From the NCBI GenBank assembly GCA_002317155.1, contig DCIR01000036.1:46648-90461 (forward strand): a stretch of 43,814 nt of DNA, in the 5' to 3' direction. Every line of letters begins with the position of its first letter. Position 1 is the stretch's first letter. Below the pieces are notes generated by a model. That model was not told where the DNA came from. It did no database searches and worked only from the letters and a program-made list of their open reading frames with translations. Made by a program: the position numbers and the translations under genes. Of the stretch, positions 15,559-24,510 are shown piece by piece. This DNA is from Lachnospiraceae bacterium UBA1721 (GTDB lineage: Bacteria > Bacillota > Clostridia > Lachnospirales > Lachnospiraceae).

Positions 15559-17778
15559 TTATTCTCCCTCTATCTCTTGAATCCGCTCGCACAAAGAAGA
15601 ATAACGATTACTCTCCCCTGCATTTTCGATCATATTGCGTATAATATTACTGCTTCCAAGCAGCACCACACACGATTTTGCTCTGGTGATACCAGTATAA
15701 AGCAGATTTCTGTATCTCATGAGTGCCGGAGTATCCAAAATCGGTATGATTACCGCCGGATATTCTGATCCCTGAGCTTTGTGAATTGTTATCGCATAGG
15801 CAGGCTCTATCTCATCAAGCAAAGAGAACGGATAATCCACTACTCGCTTATCATCGAACTCTACAGTCACCTGCGATGCGGTTTCATTTATCTCAATAAT
15901 ACGTCCCATATCACCGTTAAACACACCGAGACCGCTCTCGATAACCATCCCGAATCTGCCGGTTATTTTCCACTCAAGCTTATAGTTATTTTTAATCTGC
16001 ATAACCTTATCGCCTTCACGGTAACAGTAATCTCCGGCGAGATGCTCGCGTTTATGTTCATCCGCAGGATTAAGTTGCGCCTGCAGGAAACGATTCAGTT
16101 CAATGCATCCGAGTGTTCCCTTTCGCATGGGTGTGAGCACCTGAATATCCAAGGGAGTGGATTGACAATAAGTCGGCAGCTTATCGCGCATCATCCACAC
16201 CATAATCTCCTTGATTACACTTTCATCATTTCTCTCAAGGAACAAAAAATCCTTTGAATTTGTATCAAGTCTTATCTGTTCGCCTTTATTTATCTTATGT
16301 GCATTGACAACGATATCGCTGTTCATTGCCTGTCTGAAAATCTTTTGCAGCTTAAGGCATGGATATGCCCCACTCGAAATGACATCACGCAACACCTGTC
16401 CTGCTCCAACGCTCGGAAGCTGGTCCACATCACCTACTAATATTAGTCTTGTTCCAGGAACAATCGCCTTAAGAAGTCCCTGAAACAGCATAATATCAAC
16501 CATTGATGTCTCATCTATAATTATGACATCCGCTTCCAGAGGATTATCTTCATTTCGCTGAAAACTCACTGCGGAGTTCTCTGCTTCCGGATTACCACCA
16601 ACCTCAAGCAATCTGTGAATAGTGGTAGCTTCATAGCCTGTCGCCTCGCTCATTCGTTTTGCCGCTCTTCCGGTAGGTGCCGCCAAAAGTAGCTCCATTC
16701 CCTGTGAAATAAAATATCTGATCATCAGATTTATGGTAGTCGTTTTGCCTGTACCGGGTCCTCCGGATAGAAGGAAAATACCATTCTTAACGCACTCTCT
16801 TACCGCCTCCAGCTGCAGCGGATCCACTTCCATGCCACGGTCATTCGCAATCTTTTTAAGCCTGCCCATCAGAATCTCTTCCTCCTCAGGCTCCATACGC
16901 TCCAATCGCAGATTTCTGTCATGAAGCATTGCAGCACAGTTTAGCTCCGCATAATAATATGCAGAAGTATAAGCGTTATCATTTTTAACAATAATTCGTC
17001 TGTCAAATACCAGTCCGTCGAGTTCCGTTTTTACGGCCTCTTCACTGCATCCAAGAAGCTGCATACCTCTGGAAAGCAGAATAGACACCGGGAGATACGC
17101 ATGTCCCTCCCCTATTGCCTGCTGAAGTGTATAATAAAGACCACATCTTATTCTAAAACCCGAATCAATCGGCATCCCCATCTCTGATGCAATAGTATCT
17201 GCCGTGATAAAACCAACACCATGAATATCTTCTGCAAGTCTGTATGGATTTTCCTTCAAAATCGTGTACATTGATGTACCATAGGTCTCATAGATTTTAA
17301 CCGCAAGTGCCTGAGAGATATGATACTGCCCAAGAAAAATCATTGCATCGCGCAGGTCTCTTTTTTCCTCAACCTGCACCGCGATCTCCATGGCCATTCT
17401 CATACTGATACCTTTAATTTCAGCGAGACGCTCCGGTTCTTCCTCAATAATTCGAAGAGTGTCATCCCCGAAATTTTTAACTATTCTGGCTGCGAGAGCG
17501 GCGCCAACTCCCTTAATAGCTCCCGATCCCAGATATCTCTCCATGCTGTCCTTATCAGCAGGCGGAACTGCGCGGTACTTTTCAATCTTAAATTGCTTAC
17601 CATACATCGGATTCTGAACGTAATCACCTTCAGCCTCAATGGTTTCGCCTACTTGAAGGTCGCGACAATTGCCCACGCATGTCACTTCCTTGTTTTTAAC
17701 AATAAGGACCATTACCGCGTAACCGTTCATCTCGTTCTGATATATAAAATGATCTATGTATCCTTTGATAGTTTCCAT
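15559..17778 (-). CDS. recD2: RecD2-type ATP-dependent DNA helicase
   Basis: A 739-residue SF1B helicase moving 5' to 3' on single-stranded DNA, used in repair and replication stress in bacteria without RecBC. The N-terminal part holds helix-hairpin-helix repeats (IKGVGAALAARIVKNFG, LAEIKGISMRMAMEIA, DIHGVGFITADTIASEMG). Walker A is GGPGTGKTT at about 339-347 and Walker B DVIIIDETSMVD at about 417-428, followed by VGDVDQLPSVGAGQVL and, near the end, YAITIHKAQGSEYPAVII and LLYTGITRAK. Length and motifs are complete. GGGGAA 8 nt before the ATG at 17778 supports this start over one seven codons upstream. It heads the long minus-strand run. Confidence 0.96.
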   Translation of the reverse strand: METIKGYIDHFIYQNEMNGYAVMVLIVKNKEVTCVGNCRDLQVGETIEAEGDYVQNPMYGKQFKIEKYRAVPPADKDSMERYLGSGAIKGVGAALAARIVKNFGDDTLRIIEEEPERLAEIKGISMRMAMEIAVQVEEKRDLRDAMIFLGQYHISQALAVKIYETYGTSMYTILKENPYRLAEDIHGVGFITADTIASEMGMPIDSGFRIRCGLYYTLQQAIGEGHAYLPVSILLSRGMQLLGCSEEAVKTELDGLVFDRRIIVKNDNAYTSAYYYAELNCAAMLHDRNLRLERMEPEEEEILMGRLKKIANDRGMEVDPLQLEAVRECVKNGIFLLSGGPGTGKTTTINLMIRYFISQGMELLLAAPTGRAAKRMSEATGYEATTIHRLLEVGGNPEAENSAVSFQRNEDNPLEADVIIIDETSMVDIMLFQGLLKAIVPGTRLILVGDVDQLPSVGAGQVLRDVISSGAYPCLKLQKIFRQAMNSDIVVNAHKINKGEQIRLDTNSKDFLFLERNDESVIKEIMVWMMRDKLPTYCQSTPLDIQVLTPMRKGTLGCIELNRFLQAQLNPADEHKREHLAGDYCYREGDKVMQIKNNYKLEWKITGRFGMVIESGLGVFNGDMGRIIEINETASQVTVEFDDKRVVDYPFSLLDEIEPAYAITIHKAQGSEYPAVIIPILDTPALMRYRNLLYTGITRAKSCVVLLGSSNIIRNMIENAGESNRYSSLCERIQEIEGE

Positions 17779-18153
17779 TACATTCCCCGTTACAAACAAG
17801 CCTAATGCCAGCGTTATAAATCAATAATAAGAAGCTAAAACAACTCCTAATTGATAGCTAAAACAAAAGAACTCCAACACAAAAAGCAAAATTCAAGTAA
17901 ATACAAAAAATAAGCAAAAACAAAAATTAAATAAATATCAAAATCAAATGAAAACAAAATGAGATATTTACAGAATAAAGTAAATACCAAAATATAAATA
18001 ACGCAACTACAAAAAATTTGAAATCCGCAGGAAGTCTGCAACGAATAAATATTCTAAATAGAATAATTCTAAATATAGAAATTCCCTGCCAAATATAACA
18101 TAAGGCAGGGGAATAAACAAGTATATAGATTAATCCGTCGTATGACTATATTA
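17779..18153. other. A-rich intergenic region without a gene
   Basis: This 375-nt gap lies between the rod-binding gene and recD2. From about 17830 to 18020 the plus strand is made mostly of A with scattered C and few T, as repeated CAAAA-like words. Two copies of AGCTAAAACAA lie at 17833 and 17856, and two of ATTCTAAATA at 18051 and 18066. A 64-codon reading on the minus strand here is compositionally a by-product (Phe/Leu/Ile-rich, no ribosome site). The recD2 promoter must lie here; TTGTTT with TTATAA about 18 nt downstream (near 17815-17845, minus strand) is a weak candidate. Confidence 0.6.
18084..18110 (-). terminator. Hairpin ending the mbl-flagellar rod operon
   Basis: CCCTGCC (18084-18090) pairs with GGCAGGG (18104-18110) across a 13-nt AT loop, extended by two further pairs. 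On the minus strand it is followed by AATTTCTATATTT, a poor T-run, so it may be a weak or protein-assisted terminator. It lies 44 nt past the last stop codon. Confidence 0.6.
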
Positions 18154-18573
18154 TCACTCTTCCTCACCGGTTGAAACGGTTCCGCTTTCCGCAGCATTCT
18201 GCGCAAGCTGGTCAGCAGTAATTCCAAGGTTGTTCTTCAACTGCTCATACAACATTTGTGCAAGTCCAAGCGAATTCTGCTCTGTTGACATTCCTGCCAG
18301 CTCCTGAACGGTCTGATCCTTAAAATAATCCACAAGCTGATTATTGGTTATACTGCTTTCCTCATCAGACCAAACCTTCGTAGTCTTTTCCAGATTCTTA
18401 AAAACCTGCTCAAGCAAATAACTCTCAAACTGCTTGCACACCTCCATCAGCTCGTCTTCTGAAGCAGAGGCAGCGTCGGTTCGGTTCAATTTTTCGGCAA
18501 CCTTTGAAGTCTCACTGTTACTCGCCAGCTGCTTGTAATAATCCGTATATGCAGATAATGAAGATACATCCAT
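18154..18573 (-). CDS. flgJ: FlgJ-type rod-binding protein
   Basis: A 139-residue protein matching the rod-binding domain of FlgJ (about residues 40-115): CKQFESYLLEQVFKNLEKT, then NNQLVDYFKDQTVQELAGMS and LGLAQMLYEQL. It has no peptidoglycan hydrolase domain, as usual outside the proteobacteria. It likely caps or scaffolds assembly of the flagellar rod. GAGGAG 9 nt upstream fixes the ATG at 18573; an ATG at 18588 overlaps that ribosome site. It is the last gene of the mbl-flgF-flgG operon, 38 nt after flgG. Confidence 0.85.
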   Translation of the reverse strand: MDVSSLSAYTDYYKQLASNSETSKVAEKLNRTDAASASEDELMEVCKQFESYLLEQVFKNLEKTTKVWSDEESSITNNQLVDYFKDQTVQELAGMSTEQNSLGLAQMLYEQLKNNLGITADQLAQNAAESGTVSTGEEE

Positions 18574-18611
18574 AGTATTTCTCCTCATCTATTGAACATT
18601 CACGCAGCTTA

Positions 18612-19427
18612 CTATCTTCTGAGATTATTAGCTTCATCCAGCATAGTATCTGTAGTGGTGATAATCTTAGAGTTAAACTCATATGCTCTCTGAGTTGTAA
18701 TCATATTTACCATTTCATCAACAATTGCAACATTTGAGCCTTCAAGATATCCCTGAATAACACTACTCTTCTGAAGAGCATTGTTGGTTGCCTCATTAAG
18801 AGCTTCACCACTCGCTGCAGTCTGACTGAAGAGTCCTTCGCCTTCTCTCTTAAGTCCGTTAGGATTAGAGAACTGCCAAAGACCAATCTTGATTCCAAGA
18901 GGCTGAGGGTTATTTTTCTCATCGGGATAACATACTTCACCATCCTGAGTTACTGTTATCTGGCTGGTCACATAGCTATCATTGAGAATGATTGCTTTAC
19001 CTGTGGTATCAAGCACAGGATTACCATCAGAATCGCAGAGCATGTTTCCTGAAGTAGCAAGGCTCCAAAGGAATGTGCCGTTGCGTGTGTAATAGGTGTT
19101 ACCATCTCCACCCTGAACTGCAAAAAATCCCTTACCATCAATCGCAAATGAAGTATCACTCTCTGAAGCGAGCAGCGCACCCTGCGAAAAATTGGTATTG
19201 ATTGATGCATTTCTTACACCAAGTCCGACCTGAGCACTTCCGGGCTTGGTCTCACCATTTGCAGAAGTAGTCTCTGTCTGAATTGTCTGATACAAAAGAC
19301 TTCTGAACTCATTGGTCTGAGTCTTGTATCCGGTTGTATTAACGTTTGCCAGGTTGTTGGCAATTGTATCCATATTAATCTGCTGCGCACGCATTCCGGT
19401 TGCGCCGGTCCATAAGCTTCTTACCAT
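18612..19427 (-). CDS. flgG: Flagellar distal rod protein FlgG
   Basis: A 271-residue rod protein. It begins MVRSLWTGATGMRAQQINMD, and contains the flagellar rod signature NLANVNTTGYKTQTNEF. The central domain has SFAIDGKGFFAVQ and YYTRNGTFLW, and the C-terminal helix NVAIVDEMVNMITTQRAYEF closes the fold. These are the diagnostic FlgG elements, and length is close to the usual 260. It is exported by the flagellar type III apparatus and stacks as the distal rod. In Bacillus the equivalent gene in the mbl neighbourhood is called flhP. Confidence 0.93.
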   Translation of the reverse strand: MVRSLWTGATGMRAQQINMDTIANNLANVNTTGYKTQTNEFRSLLYQTIQTETTSANGETKPGSAQVGLGVRNASINTNFSQGALLASESDTSFAIDGKGFFAVQGGDGNTYYTRNGTFLWSLATSGNMLCDSDGNPVLDTTGKAIILNDSYVTSQITVTQDGEVCYPDEKNNPQPLGIKIGLWQFSNPNGLKREGEGLFSQTAASGEALNEATNNALQKSSVIQGYLEGSNVAIVDEMVNMITTQRAYEFNSKIITTTDTMLDEANNLRR

Positions 19428-19453
19428 AGGTTACCTACCTCTCTACATCGGAA

Positions 19454-20230
19454 TTATAATCTTCCGAGCTGGTTAACTGCCTTATCAAGAGTGTTATCAA
19501 TTGTCTGGATTATTTTCTGATTGCTCTCATACTGTCTTGAGATTGTTATCAAATCAACCATTTCGGTAACAACATTAACATTTGATGTCTCAAGATATCC
19601 GCTGTACATTTCTCCGTCAGCCTGAATCTTCTCTGCACCCTCCAATATGGTGTAATAATTTTCACCATATTTCTGGATATAATCATAATTCGCAAAATCA
19701 GTAAGTCCGATTTTTGCCACGAATTTTCCATCCTGTGAAATATTACCGTATCTGTCGATAGCCGATTCTATAGCAGTATTCAACTGAATACGCTTACTGT
19801 TCTCATCAAGTACATAATCGCCATTACTGTTAACGAGATATCCCTGAGTATTAAGTGTAAACTGTCCATCTCTGGTATACATCGTCTGAGTATCACCGTT
19901 TTTGTTGGTAAACTCAATAGCAAAGAATCCATCACCACCGATAGCGATATCATAAGTGTTGTCAGTAATCTTAAACGACCCTGCAGACCAATCGGTATAA
20001 TTCTCACCGATTTTTACTCCGGGCTGCATCATTCCTTCAACCGTAACGTTATTGTAACCAACAGTAGAATCCTTGATTTTGAGAGCAAGCACATCATCAA
20101 AGGACTGGCTTGTTGTGCCTTCCTTCTTATATCCGTTTGTTGTGACATTGGCCATATTGTTTGAAAGAGTATCCATACGGTGCTGTTCATTAATCATTCC
20201 CGTATAGGCTGTATATAATCCCTTAACCAT
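19454..20230 (-). CDS. flgF: Flagellar rod/hook-basal body protein (FlgF/FlhO type)
   Basis: A 258-residue paralogue of FlgG. It shares MVKGLYTAYTGMINEQHRMD, the signature NNMANVTTNGYKKEG, a central YDIAIGGDGFFAIEF and MYTRDGQFTLNTQGYL, and the terminal NVNVVTEMVDLITISRQYES. It forms part of the proximal rod. Position directly after mbl matches Bacillus flhO, which together with flhP follows mbl there. FlgF and FlhO names are both used; orthology between them cannot be settled from the sequence alone. Spacing of 55 nt to mbl and 26 nt to flgG implies an operon. Confidence 0.9.
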   Translation of the reverse strand: MVKGLYTAYTGMINEQHRMDTLSNNMANVTTNGYKKEGTTSQSFDDVLALKIKDSTVGYNNVTVEGMMQPGVKIGENYTDWSAGSFKITDNTYDIAIGGDGFFAIEFTNKNGDTQTMYTRDGQFTLNTQGYLVNSNGDYVLDENSKRIQLNTAIESAIDRYGNISQDGKFVAKIGLTDFANYDYIQKYGENYYTILEGAEKIQADGEMYSGYLETSNVNVVTEMVDLITISRQYESNQKIIQTIDNTLDKAVNQLGRL

Positions 20231-20285
20231 TGTCGTCTCCTATTTCCTGTGCAGGTCGTTCCCAAAACAATTCTTCTTCAAAAAC

Positions 20286-21275
20286 TTACTCGCGATAACC
20301 TGCGATAAACTCTACATATTTACCGGTTCCGATTGCAACTGCTGTCATCGGATCTTCAGCAGTCATTGTAGTGATTCCTGTTCTGTCACAGATGAGGTCC
20401 TCAAGTCCTCTCAAAAGGCTTCCGCCTCCGGTAAGAACAATTCCTCTGTCTGCGATATCCGCTGAAAGCTCCGGAGGGGTATTCTCCAAAACACTGTGAA
20501 TTGCTTCAACAATCTGTGAAGTAGTTTCTCTCAAAGCTTCTTCGGTCTCATCTGAAGTAACCTGAACAGTCTTGGGAAGACCTGTTACAAGGTTACGACC
20601 TCTTACATCCATAACCTCAACATCCTGTCTCTTAAAACAGCATCCTACACGAATCTTAACTTCTTCAGCTGTTCTTTCACCAATGAGCAGGTTATGCTTT
20701 TTCTTCATGTATCTTGAGATTGCTTCATCAAAATCATCACCTGCGATTTTGATCGAAGTACTCACTACTGTTCCGCCTAAAGAAATAACTGCAATATCAG
20801 TAGTACCACCACCGATATCTACAATCATGTTGCCACATGGCTTGGCAATATCAATTCCCGCGCCGATTGCTGCTGCTATAGGCTCCTCGATGATGATTAC
20901 CTCACGAGCTCCTGCCTGGTAAGTAGCATCCTCTACCGCCTTCTTCTCAACCTCAGTTACACCACTGGGTACGCATACAGCAATTCTGGGTTTCTTAAAC
21001 ATTCTGTGTCCGATAGCCTTCTGAATAAAGTACTTCATCATCTTCTCAGTAACCTGATAATCTGAAATAACTCCCTTTCTCAAAGGACGTACCGCTACGA
21101 TAGTTCCGGGTGTACGACCGAGCATCAGTCGTGCATCCTCACCAATTGCCTTAATTTTATTAGTATCTACATCAAAAGCTACTACAGAGGGCTCCTTGAG
21201 TACTACTCCTCTGCCCTTTATATATACAAGAATACTGGCTGTTCCCAGATCAATTCCAATATCAGACGCCTGCAT
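20286..21275 (-). CDS. mbl: MreB-family actin-like protein Mbl
   Basis: A 329-residue bacterial actin that organises peptidoglycan synthesis along the lateral wall. Phosphate-1 loop IGIDLGTASILVY, connect-1 IIIEEPIAAAIGAG, phosphate-2 MIVDIGGGTTDIAVIS and the adenosine motif GIVLTGGGSLLRGLEDL are all present, and length is typical. An AAGGGGA ribosome site precedes the ATG. No mreC or mreD follows; instead flagellar rod genes do, which is the arrangement of Bacillus mbl, so Mbl is preferred over MreB. It is the first gene of the operon, behind the terminator of the EPS module. Confidence 0.9.
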   Translation of the reverse strand: MQASDIGIDLGTASILVYIKGRGVVLKEPSVVAFDVDTNKIKAIGEDARLMLGRTPGTIVAVRPLRKGVISDYQVTEKMMKYFIQKAIGHRMFKKPRIAVCVPSGVTEVEKKAVEDATYQAGAREVIIIEEPIAAAIGAGIDIAKPCGNMIVDIGGGTTDIAVISLGGTVVSTSIKIAGDDFDEAISRYMKKKHNLLIGERTAEEVKIRVGCCFKRQDVEVMDVRGRNLVTGLPKTVQVTSDETEEALRETTSQIVEAIHSVLENTPPELSADIADRGIVLTGGGSLLRGLEDLICDRTGITTMTAEDPMTAVAIGTGKYVEFIAGYRE

Positions 21276-21405
21276 TTTTATAAATCCCCTTTCAGTTCCG
21301 GTTCAAAGTCCATACTTATCGCATAATAACCTATAATAAGCATATTAAATAATTATAATCGAAACTCGGGGCTTTTCATAGTTAAAAAATATTAAATATT
21401 ATAAA

Positions 21406-21433
21406 ACGGACGCAATTTTAGTGTTGCGTCCGT
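21406..21433 (-). terminator. Terminator of the GT2-Wzz-EpsG module
   Basis: ACGGACGCAA (21406-21415) and TTGCGTCCGT (21424-21433) form a perfect 10-bp stem with an 8-nt loop; the minus-strand transcript continues TTTTATAATATTT. It lies about 100 nt behind the EpsG-type stop codon. A weaker CCGTC/GACGG hairpin lies between them at 21448-21477. Confidence 0.85.
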
Positions 21434-21530
21434 GCTTTTACGTTTTACCGTCCACATAATTCCATTCACGTCGACGGATATTTTTTTCTATATTCTTTTT
21501 ATCGGATAAAATAAATGAAACTTAACCTTT

Positions 21531-22673
21531 TTACACAAAATACCATGAAAAATAAGGCAGAATCTGAATAACAGGTTTACTTCCCTCAATCAGGAACATT
21601 ATGAAGTATATAAAATATGCTGCCGAAATCGAAACCGTCCAGAATATCTTCAGTTTCTTCTTCTCAATCGCCCTGATAATTATAGGAATCAGGAATACCT
21701 GACCGATAATCAGGTAATAACATACTCTGCTAAGCTCGGGAACATATGTCGCACATGAATACAACAACAGAGCAAAAAGATTCAGGTTAAAGAAGGTCTC
21801 TGCCTTCGCATTACCCTTAATGGCTTTTTTGTAATAAATAAGGCTAAAAATCAATACTGCCGCACATTTAGCAATATTGATATATGAAATGTTGGCTACA
21901 TCAAGTATTGCATCGCCTTCGTAATATGGATAAAAAACAAAGATAAGTCTTCTGATTGGTATCCTTGCAAAAAACAAAAGTGCTGCAGCCACAGGAATAA
22001 GCCAATATGTCTTTTTATTCCACTTAAGATAATACGCAATAAAATATGCAGGTATTACCAATAGCGCTGTCATATGGAAAAACGCCGCAAATATAATAAT
22101 CAGACAAAATGGAACAAACTTTTTATCAAACAGAAATTTCATCGAATAGATTACGAGCGCCAGCACCAGATAATATCTGATGTTACTAAAGCTCATAAAG
22201 TAAAATCCGTTTGCCATGAACAAAAAGAATGACATGACAAACCAATCCGAGGTATCATAAATTCCTTTAACAAAAAACAAGCACGTAAAGAAAGATACAA
22301 CAGCAAATATCGGAATGTAATTATAGACTCCGACCATGGCCTGCATCAGCCTTACAAATGTCTGAAATCCCAGCTCAAAGGAAATCGGAGTGTCTGCTCT
22401 GTGAATATCAATGAATTCATCCCGGTATGTCCAATAGTCATTGCCAATACCTATTCTCAATGCTGAAAGTGCAAACAGGACAAGAAAAATACCGACAAGC
22501 ATACACCTGTTGATAGTCTCCTGTCTCCCGGGCTGTGCCGTAAAATACGGCCTTAATCCGACATCCAACGCGCTACTGCCATTCGCATCCGTATTCAATT
22601 GCCTTCTGTATGTTCCGTTGACAAAAAATGCCATCGCCACACATACAGCAGTCAGAAGAATATACATAAACAT
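21531..22673 (-). CDS. EpsG-family polysaccharide polymerase-like membrane protein
   Basis: A 380-residue integral protein with about ten membrane helices. The segment LRIGIGNDYWTYRDEF in the first extracellular loop is the hallmark of EpsG-family proteins, which are thought to polymerise exopolysaccharide repeat units; YTNIR-like SFSNIRYYLVLALVIYSMKF follows. It lies 9 nt behind the Wzz-like gene, and a strong terminator follows, so it closes a three-gene module. Polymerase function is family inference. Confidence 0.85.
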   Translation of the reverse strand: MFMYILLTAVCVAMAFFVNGTYRRQLNTDANGSSALDVGLRPYFTAQPGRQETINRCMLVGIFLVLFALSALRIGIGNDYWTYRDEFIDIHRADTPISFELGFQTFVRLMQAMVGVYNYIPIFAVVSFFTCLFFVKGIYDTSDWFVMSFFLFMANGFYFMSFSNIRYYLVLALVIYSMKFLFDKKFVPFCLIIIFAAFFHMTALLVIPAYFIAYYLKWNKKTYWLIPVAAALLFFARIPIRRLIFVFYPYYEGDAILDVANISYINIAKCAAVLIFSLIYYKKAIKGNAKAETFFNLNLFALLLYSCATYVPELSRVCYYLIIGQVFLIPIIIRAIEKKKLKIFWTVSISAAYFIYFIMFLIEGSKPVIQILPYFSWYFV

Positions 22674-22682
22674 ATTAGCAAC

Positions 22683-23687
22683 CTATCTGTAGTATCTGTT
22701 AATCAGCCACTTGTCTTCTCCATAAAGAACAAATGCGGTAACCTTAATATCCTGTCTGGAAAGCTGTTCTATCAGTCTCTCCACTTTTTTGCCATTATGA
22801 GCCGTAGCCCTAACAGCCAGGACAACACATTCCTTATCTCTGATAGTCGTAAGTTCCTCCGGGTTATCGATTGGATTACCGCATGAGGCAACATCACATC
22901 CATCAGGAAATTCTTTAATCAATGAATCCGGCATGTCTGCATCAACAGCTACAACTGCTGCCTTTTTACCCTTAAGTATATGCTCGCAGTTAGCGTCAAA
23001 TTCTTTCATCGACGGTGCTCCAAGCGCAACTATGTGATATCTCTTTTCAAGAGTGGCAGGGAGATAAACAGACGTATCAGTGCATTCAATGAAAACAAAT
23101 ATCAGTAATGATGCTATAAAGCCAATAACAGCTCCAACCACAGCAGCATGTCCTACAAAAATTAGTGACACATCTTCTATAGTACTTTCATCTGCAGGAT
23201 CAATAACCTCTATAAACTCAAATTCGTCTCTCATATCGGCATACTGCAAAATGAGTGCAGATACCTTTTTTTCCATTTCAATAGCCTGCTGCTTATCTGC
23301 ACTGATTGAATTGGTATACATGTATCTGTAATCCGATTCCAATGTGGCAGTTACATTAGCAGTGATATATTCCTTGGTCAACGAACCTCCCATTGCGTCA
23401 TACATACCGTCCACAAAGTAATCGGTATTGAGGAGTTCTTCCCAGGTATAGTAATTGTAGTAATCCGCACTCTCGCCGTTTGAATCTGTTGAATACTGCA
23501 CGTAGTACATCGTCCTTGCCTTGTACTTGTATCCGTCACCGGCGACTACCTTTACCACATAGTAAATTCCACCGATAACAACAGCACCGATAACTGCTGC
23601 CAAAGGCAATATCCATATTTTCTTTAACAGTTTAAGGAAGAATAGCCTGTAATTTATAGGCTCTCTGGCGTAATCACATTCCCACAT
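22683..23687 (-). CDS. Wzz-type chain-length protein with degenerate tyrosine-kinase-like tail
   Basis: A 334-residue membrane protein. Two helices, about residues 30-52 (WILPLAAVIGAVVIGGIYYV) and 175-199 (VVGAVIGFIASLLIFVFIEC), bracket an external domain, as in Wzz/YveK chain-length regulators. The second helix is followed by a cytoplasmic region with strand patterns of BY-kinases (KKAAVVAVDADMPDSL, NPIDNPEELTTIRDKECVVL, IKVTAFVLYGEDKW), but with no Walker A lysine loop, so it is probably catalytically dead. Its ATG overlaps the GT2 stop by one base (TAATG). It likely sets polymer length with the EpsG-like protein. Confidence 0.82.
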   Translation of the reverse strand: MWECDYAREPINYRLFFLKLLKKIWILPLAAVIGAVVIGGIYYVVKVVAGDGYKYKARTMYYVQYSTDSNGESADYYNYYTWEELLNTDYFVDGMYDAMGGSLTKEYITANVTATLESDYRYMYTNSISADKQQAIEMEKKVSALILQYADMRDEFEFIEVIDPADESTIEDVSLIFVGHAAVVGAVIGFIASLLIFVFIECTDTSVYLPATLEKRYHIVALGAPSMKEFDANCEHILKGKKAAVVAVDADMPDSLIKEFPDGCDVASCGNPIDNPEELTTIRDKECVVLAVRATAHNGKKVERLIEQLSRQDIKVTAFVLYGEDKWLINRYYR

Positions 23688-24496
23688 TATTCGTTATCTC
23701 CATTCCAGGGTTTTCTGTATTTAGCACCCTGCTTCATGAGCTTTTTAGCCTCGGCATAAGAAATATCCTTACACATAGTAGCTTTGTTTTTCATCAAAAA
23801 TCTAAAAGTCATAATCGGGGCGAGTTTTCCATATAGATAATGGTACAGTACTCCTCGGTCATAAAAGAACTTCCTGTTATACCCGCTAAACCAGGTAGAA
23901 GCATCGCCCTCACTTCTGGGAACCTCTTTGCCGATTGTAACCGGCACCGCCATAATCTTCAGTCCCTTTTTCAACGCCTCATTAAGGAAAATACTATCCT
24001 CGCCGCATGAATACAGTGCGCCGCCGCCAAACCACAAATGATATGTGAGGCCGACCTCATGCAGTCTGTTGGTTCTGACTGCAATACTGTATGCGGGATA
24101 ACGCCCACAGTTCCAACGATGTACACTCTTAACAGATTCGGTCCAGTAAGTTCTTCTGTTCTCCTCAACTACAACATTGAAAAGAATAATATCAGCCTGG
24201 GGATATTCCTCAAAAGCCCTGATTACTTTTTCAGAATAGCCACTCTCGTATACGATATCTTCGTCTGAAAAAAGAACAATATCTGCTGAAGCTCTCTGCA
24301 ATGCAGTTGTGCGCGAGAGTCCTACGCCCTTCTCATTCATTGACAGAGCTTTGATATTTTTGCCTGCATGACTAAATTCATCAAATGAGTAATCACTCTT
24401 TTGATTGACAACCACCGCATCACTCTCAATATTCATTGTTTTTACGAGTTCATGAACGTCTTTTCCAACGCATGATACCAGTAACTCAAGTGTCAT
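23687..24496 (-). CDS. GT2-like glycosyltransferase
   Basis: A 269-residue GT-A type protein. Its start, MTLELLVSCVGKDVHELVKT, is a divergent first strand. GVGLSRTTALQRASADIVLF then SDEDIVYESGY is the donor-metal region, with SDED in the place of the usual DXD. The later part has WFGGGALYSCGEDSIFLNEA, an acceptor-side acidic motif of GT2 enzymes. No membrane anchor is seen. It is the first gene of the GT2-Wzz-EpsG module, starting 55 nt behind uvrA, and overlaps the next gene by one base. Activity is likely; the sugar is unknown. Confidence 0.83.
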   Translation of the reverse strand: MTLELLVSCVGKDVHELVKTMNIESDAVVVNQKSDYSFDEFSHAGKNIKALSMNEKGVGLSRTTALQRASADIVLFSDEDIVYESGYSEKVIRAFEEYPQADIILFNVVVEENRRTYWTESVKSVHRWNCGRYPAYSIAVRTNRLHEVGLTYHLWFGGGALYSCGEDSIFLNEALKKGLKIMAVPVTIGKEVPRSEGDASTWFSGYNRKFFYDRGVLYHYLYGKLAPIMTFRFLMKNKATMCKDISYAEAKKLMKQGAKYRKPWNGDNE

Positions 24497-24510
24497 TTTT
24501 ATCTCCGAAA

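Noticed and set aside
17847..18041. 64-codon reading on the minus strand in the A-rich gap
   Set aside because: Made almost only of Phe, Leu, Ile, Tyr and Cys because of T-rich DNA; no ribosome site and no resemblance to a known membrane peptide.
21448..21477. CCGTC/GACGG hairpin behind the EpsG-like gene
   Set aside because: Short imperfect stem with no T-run; the adjacent 10-bp stem at 21406-21433 is the better terminator.
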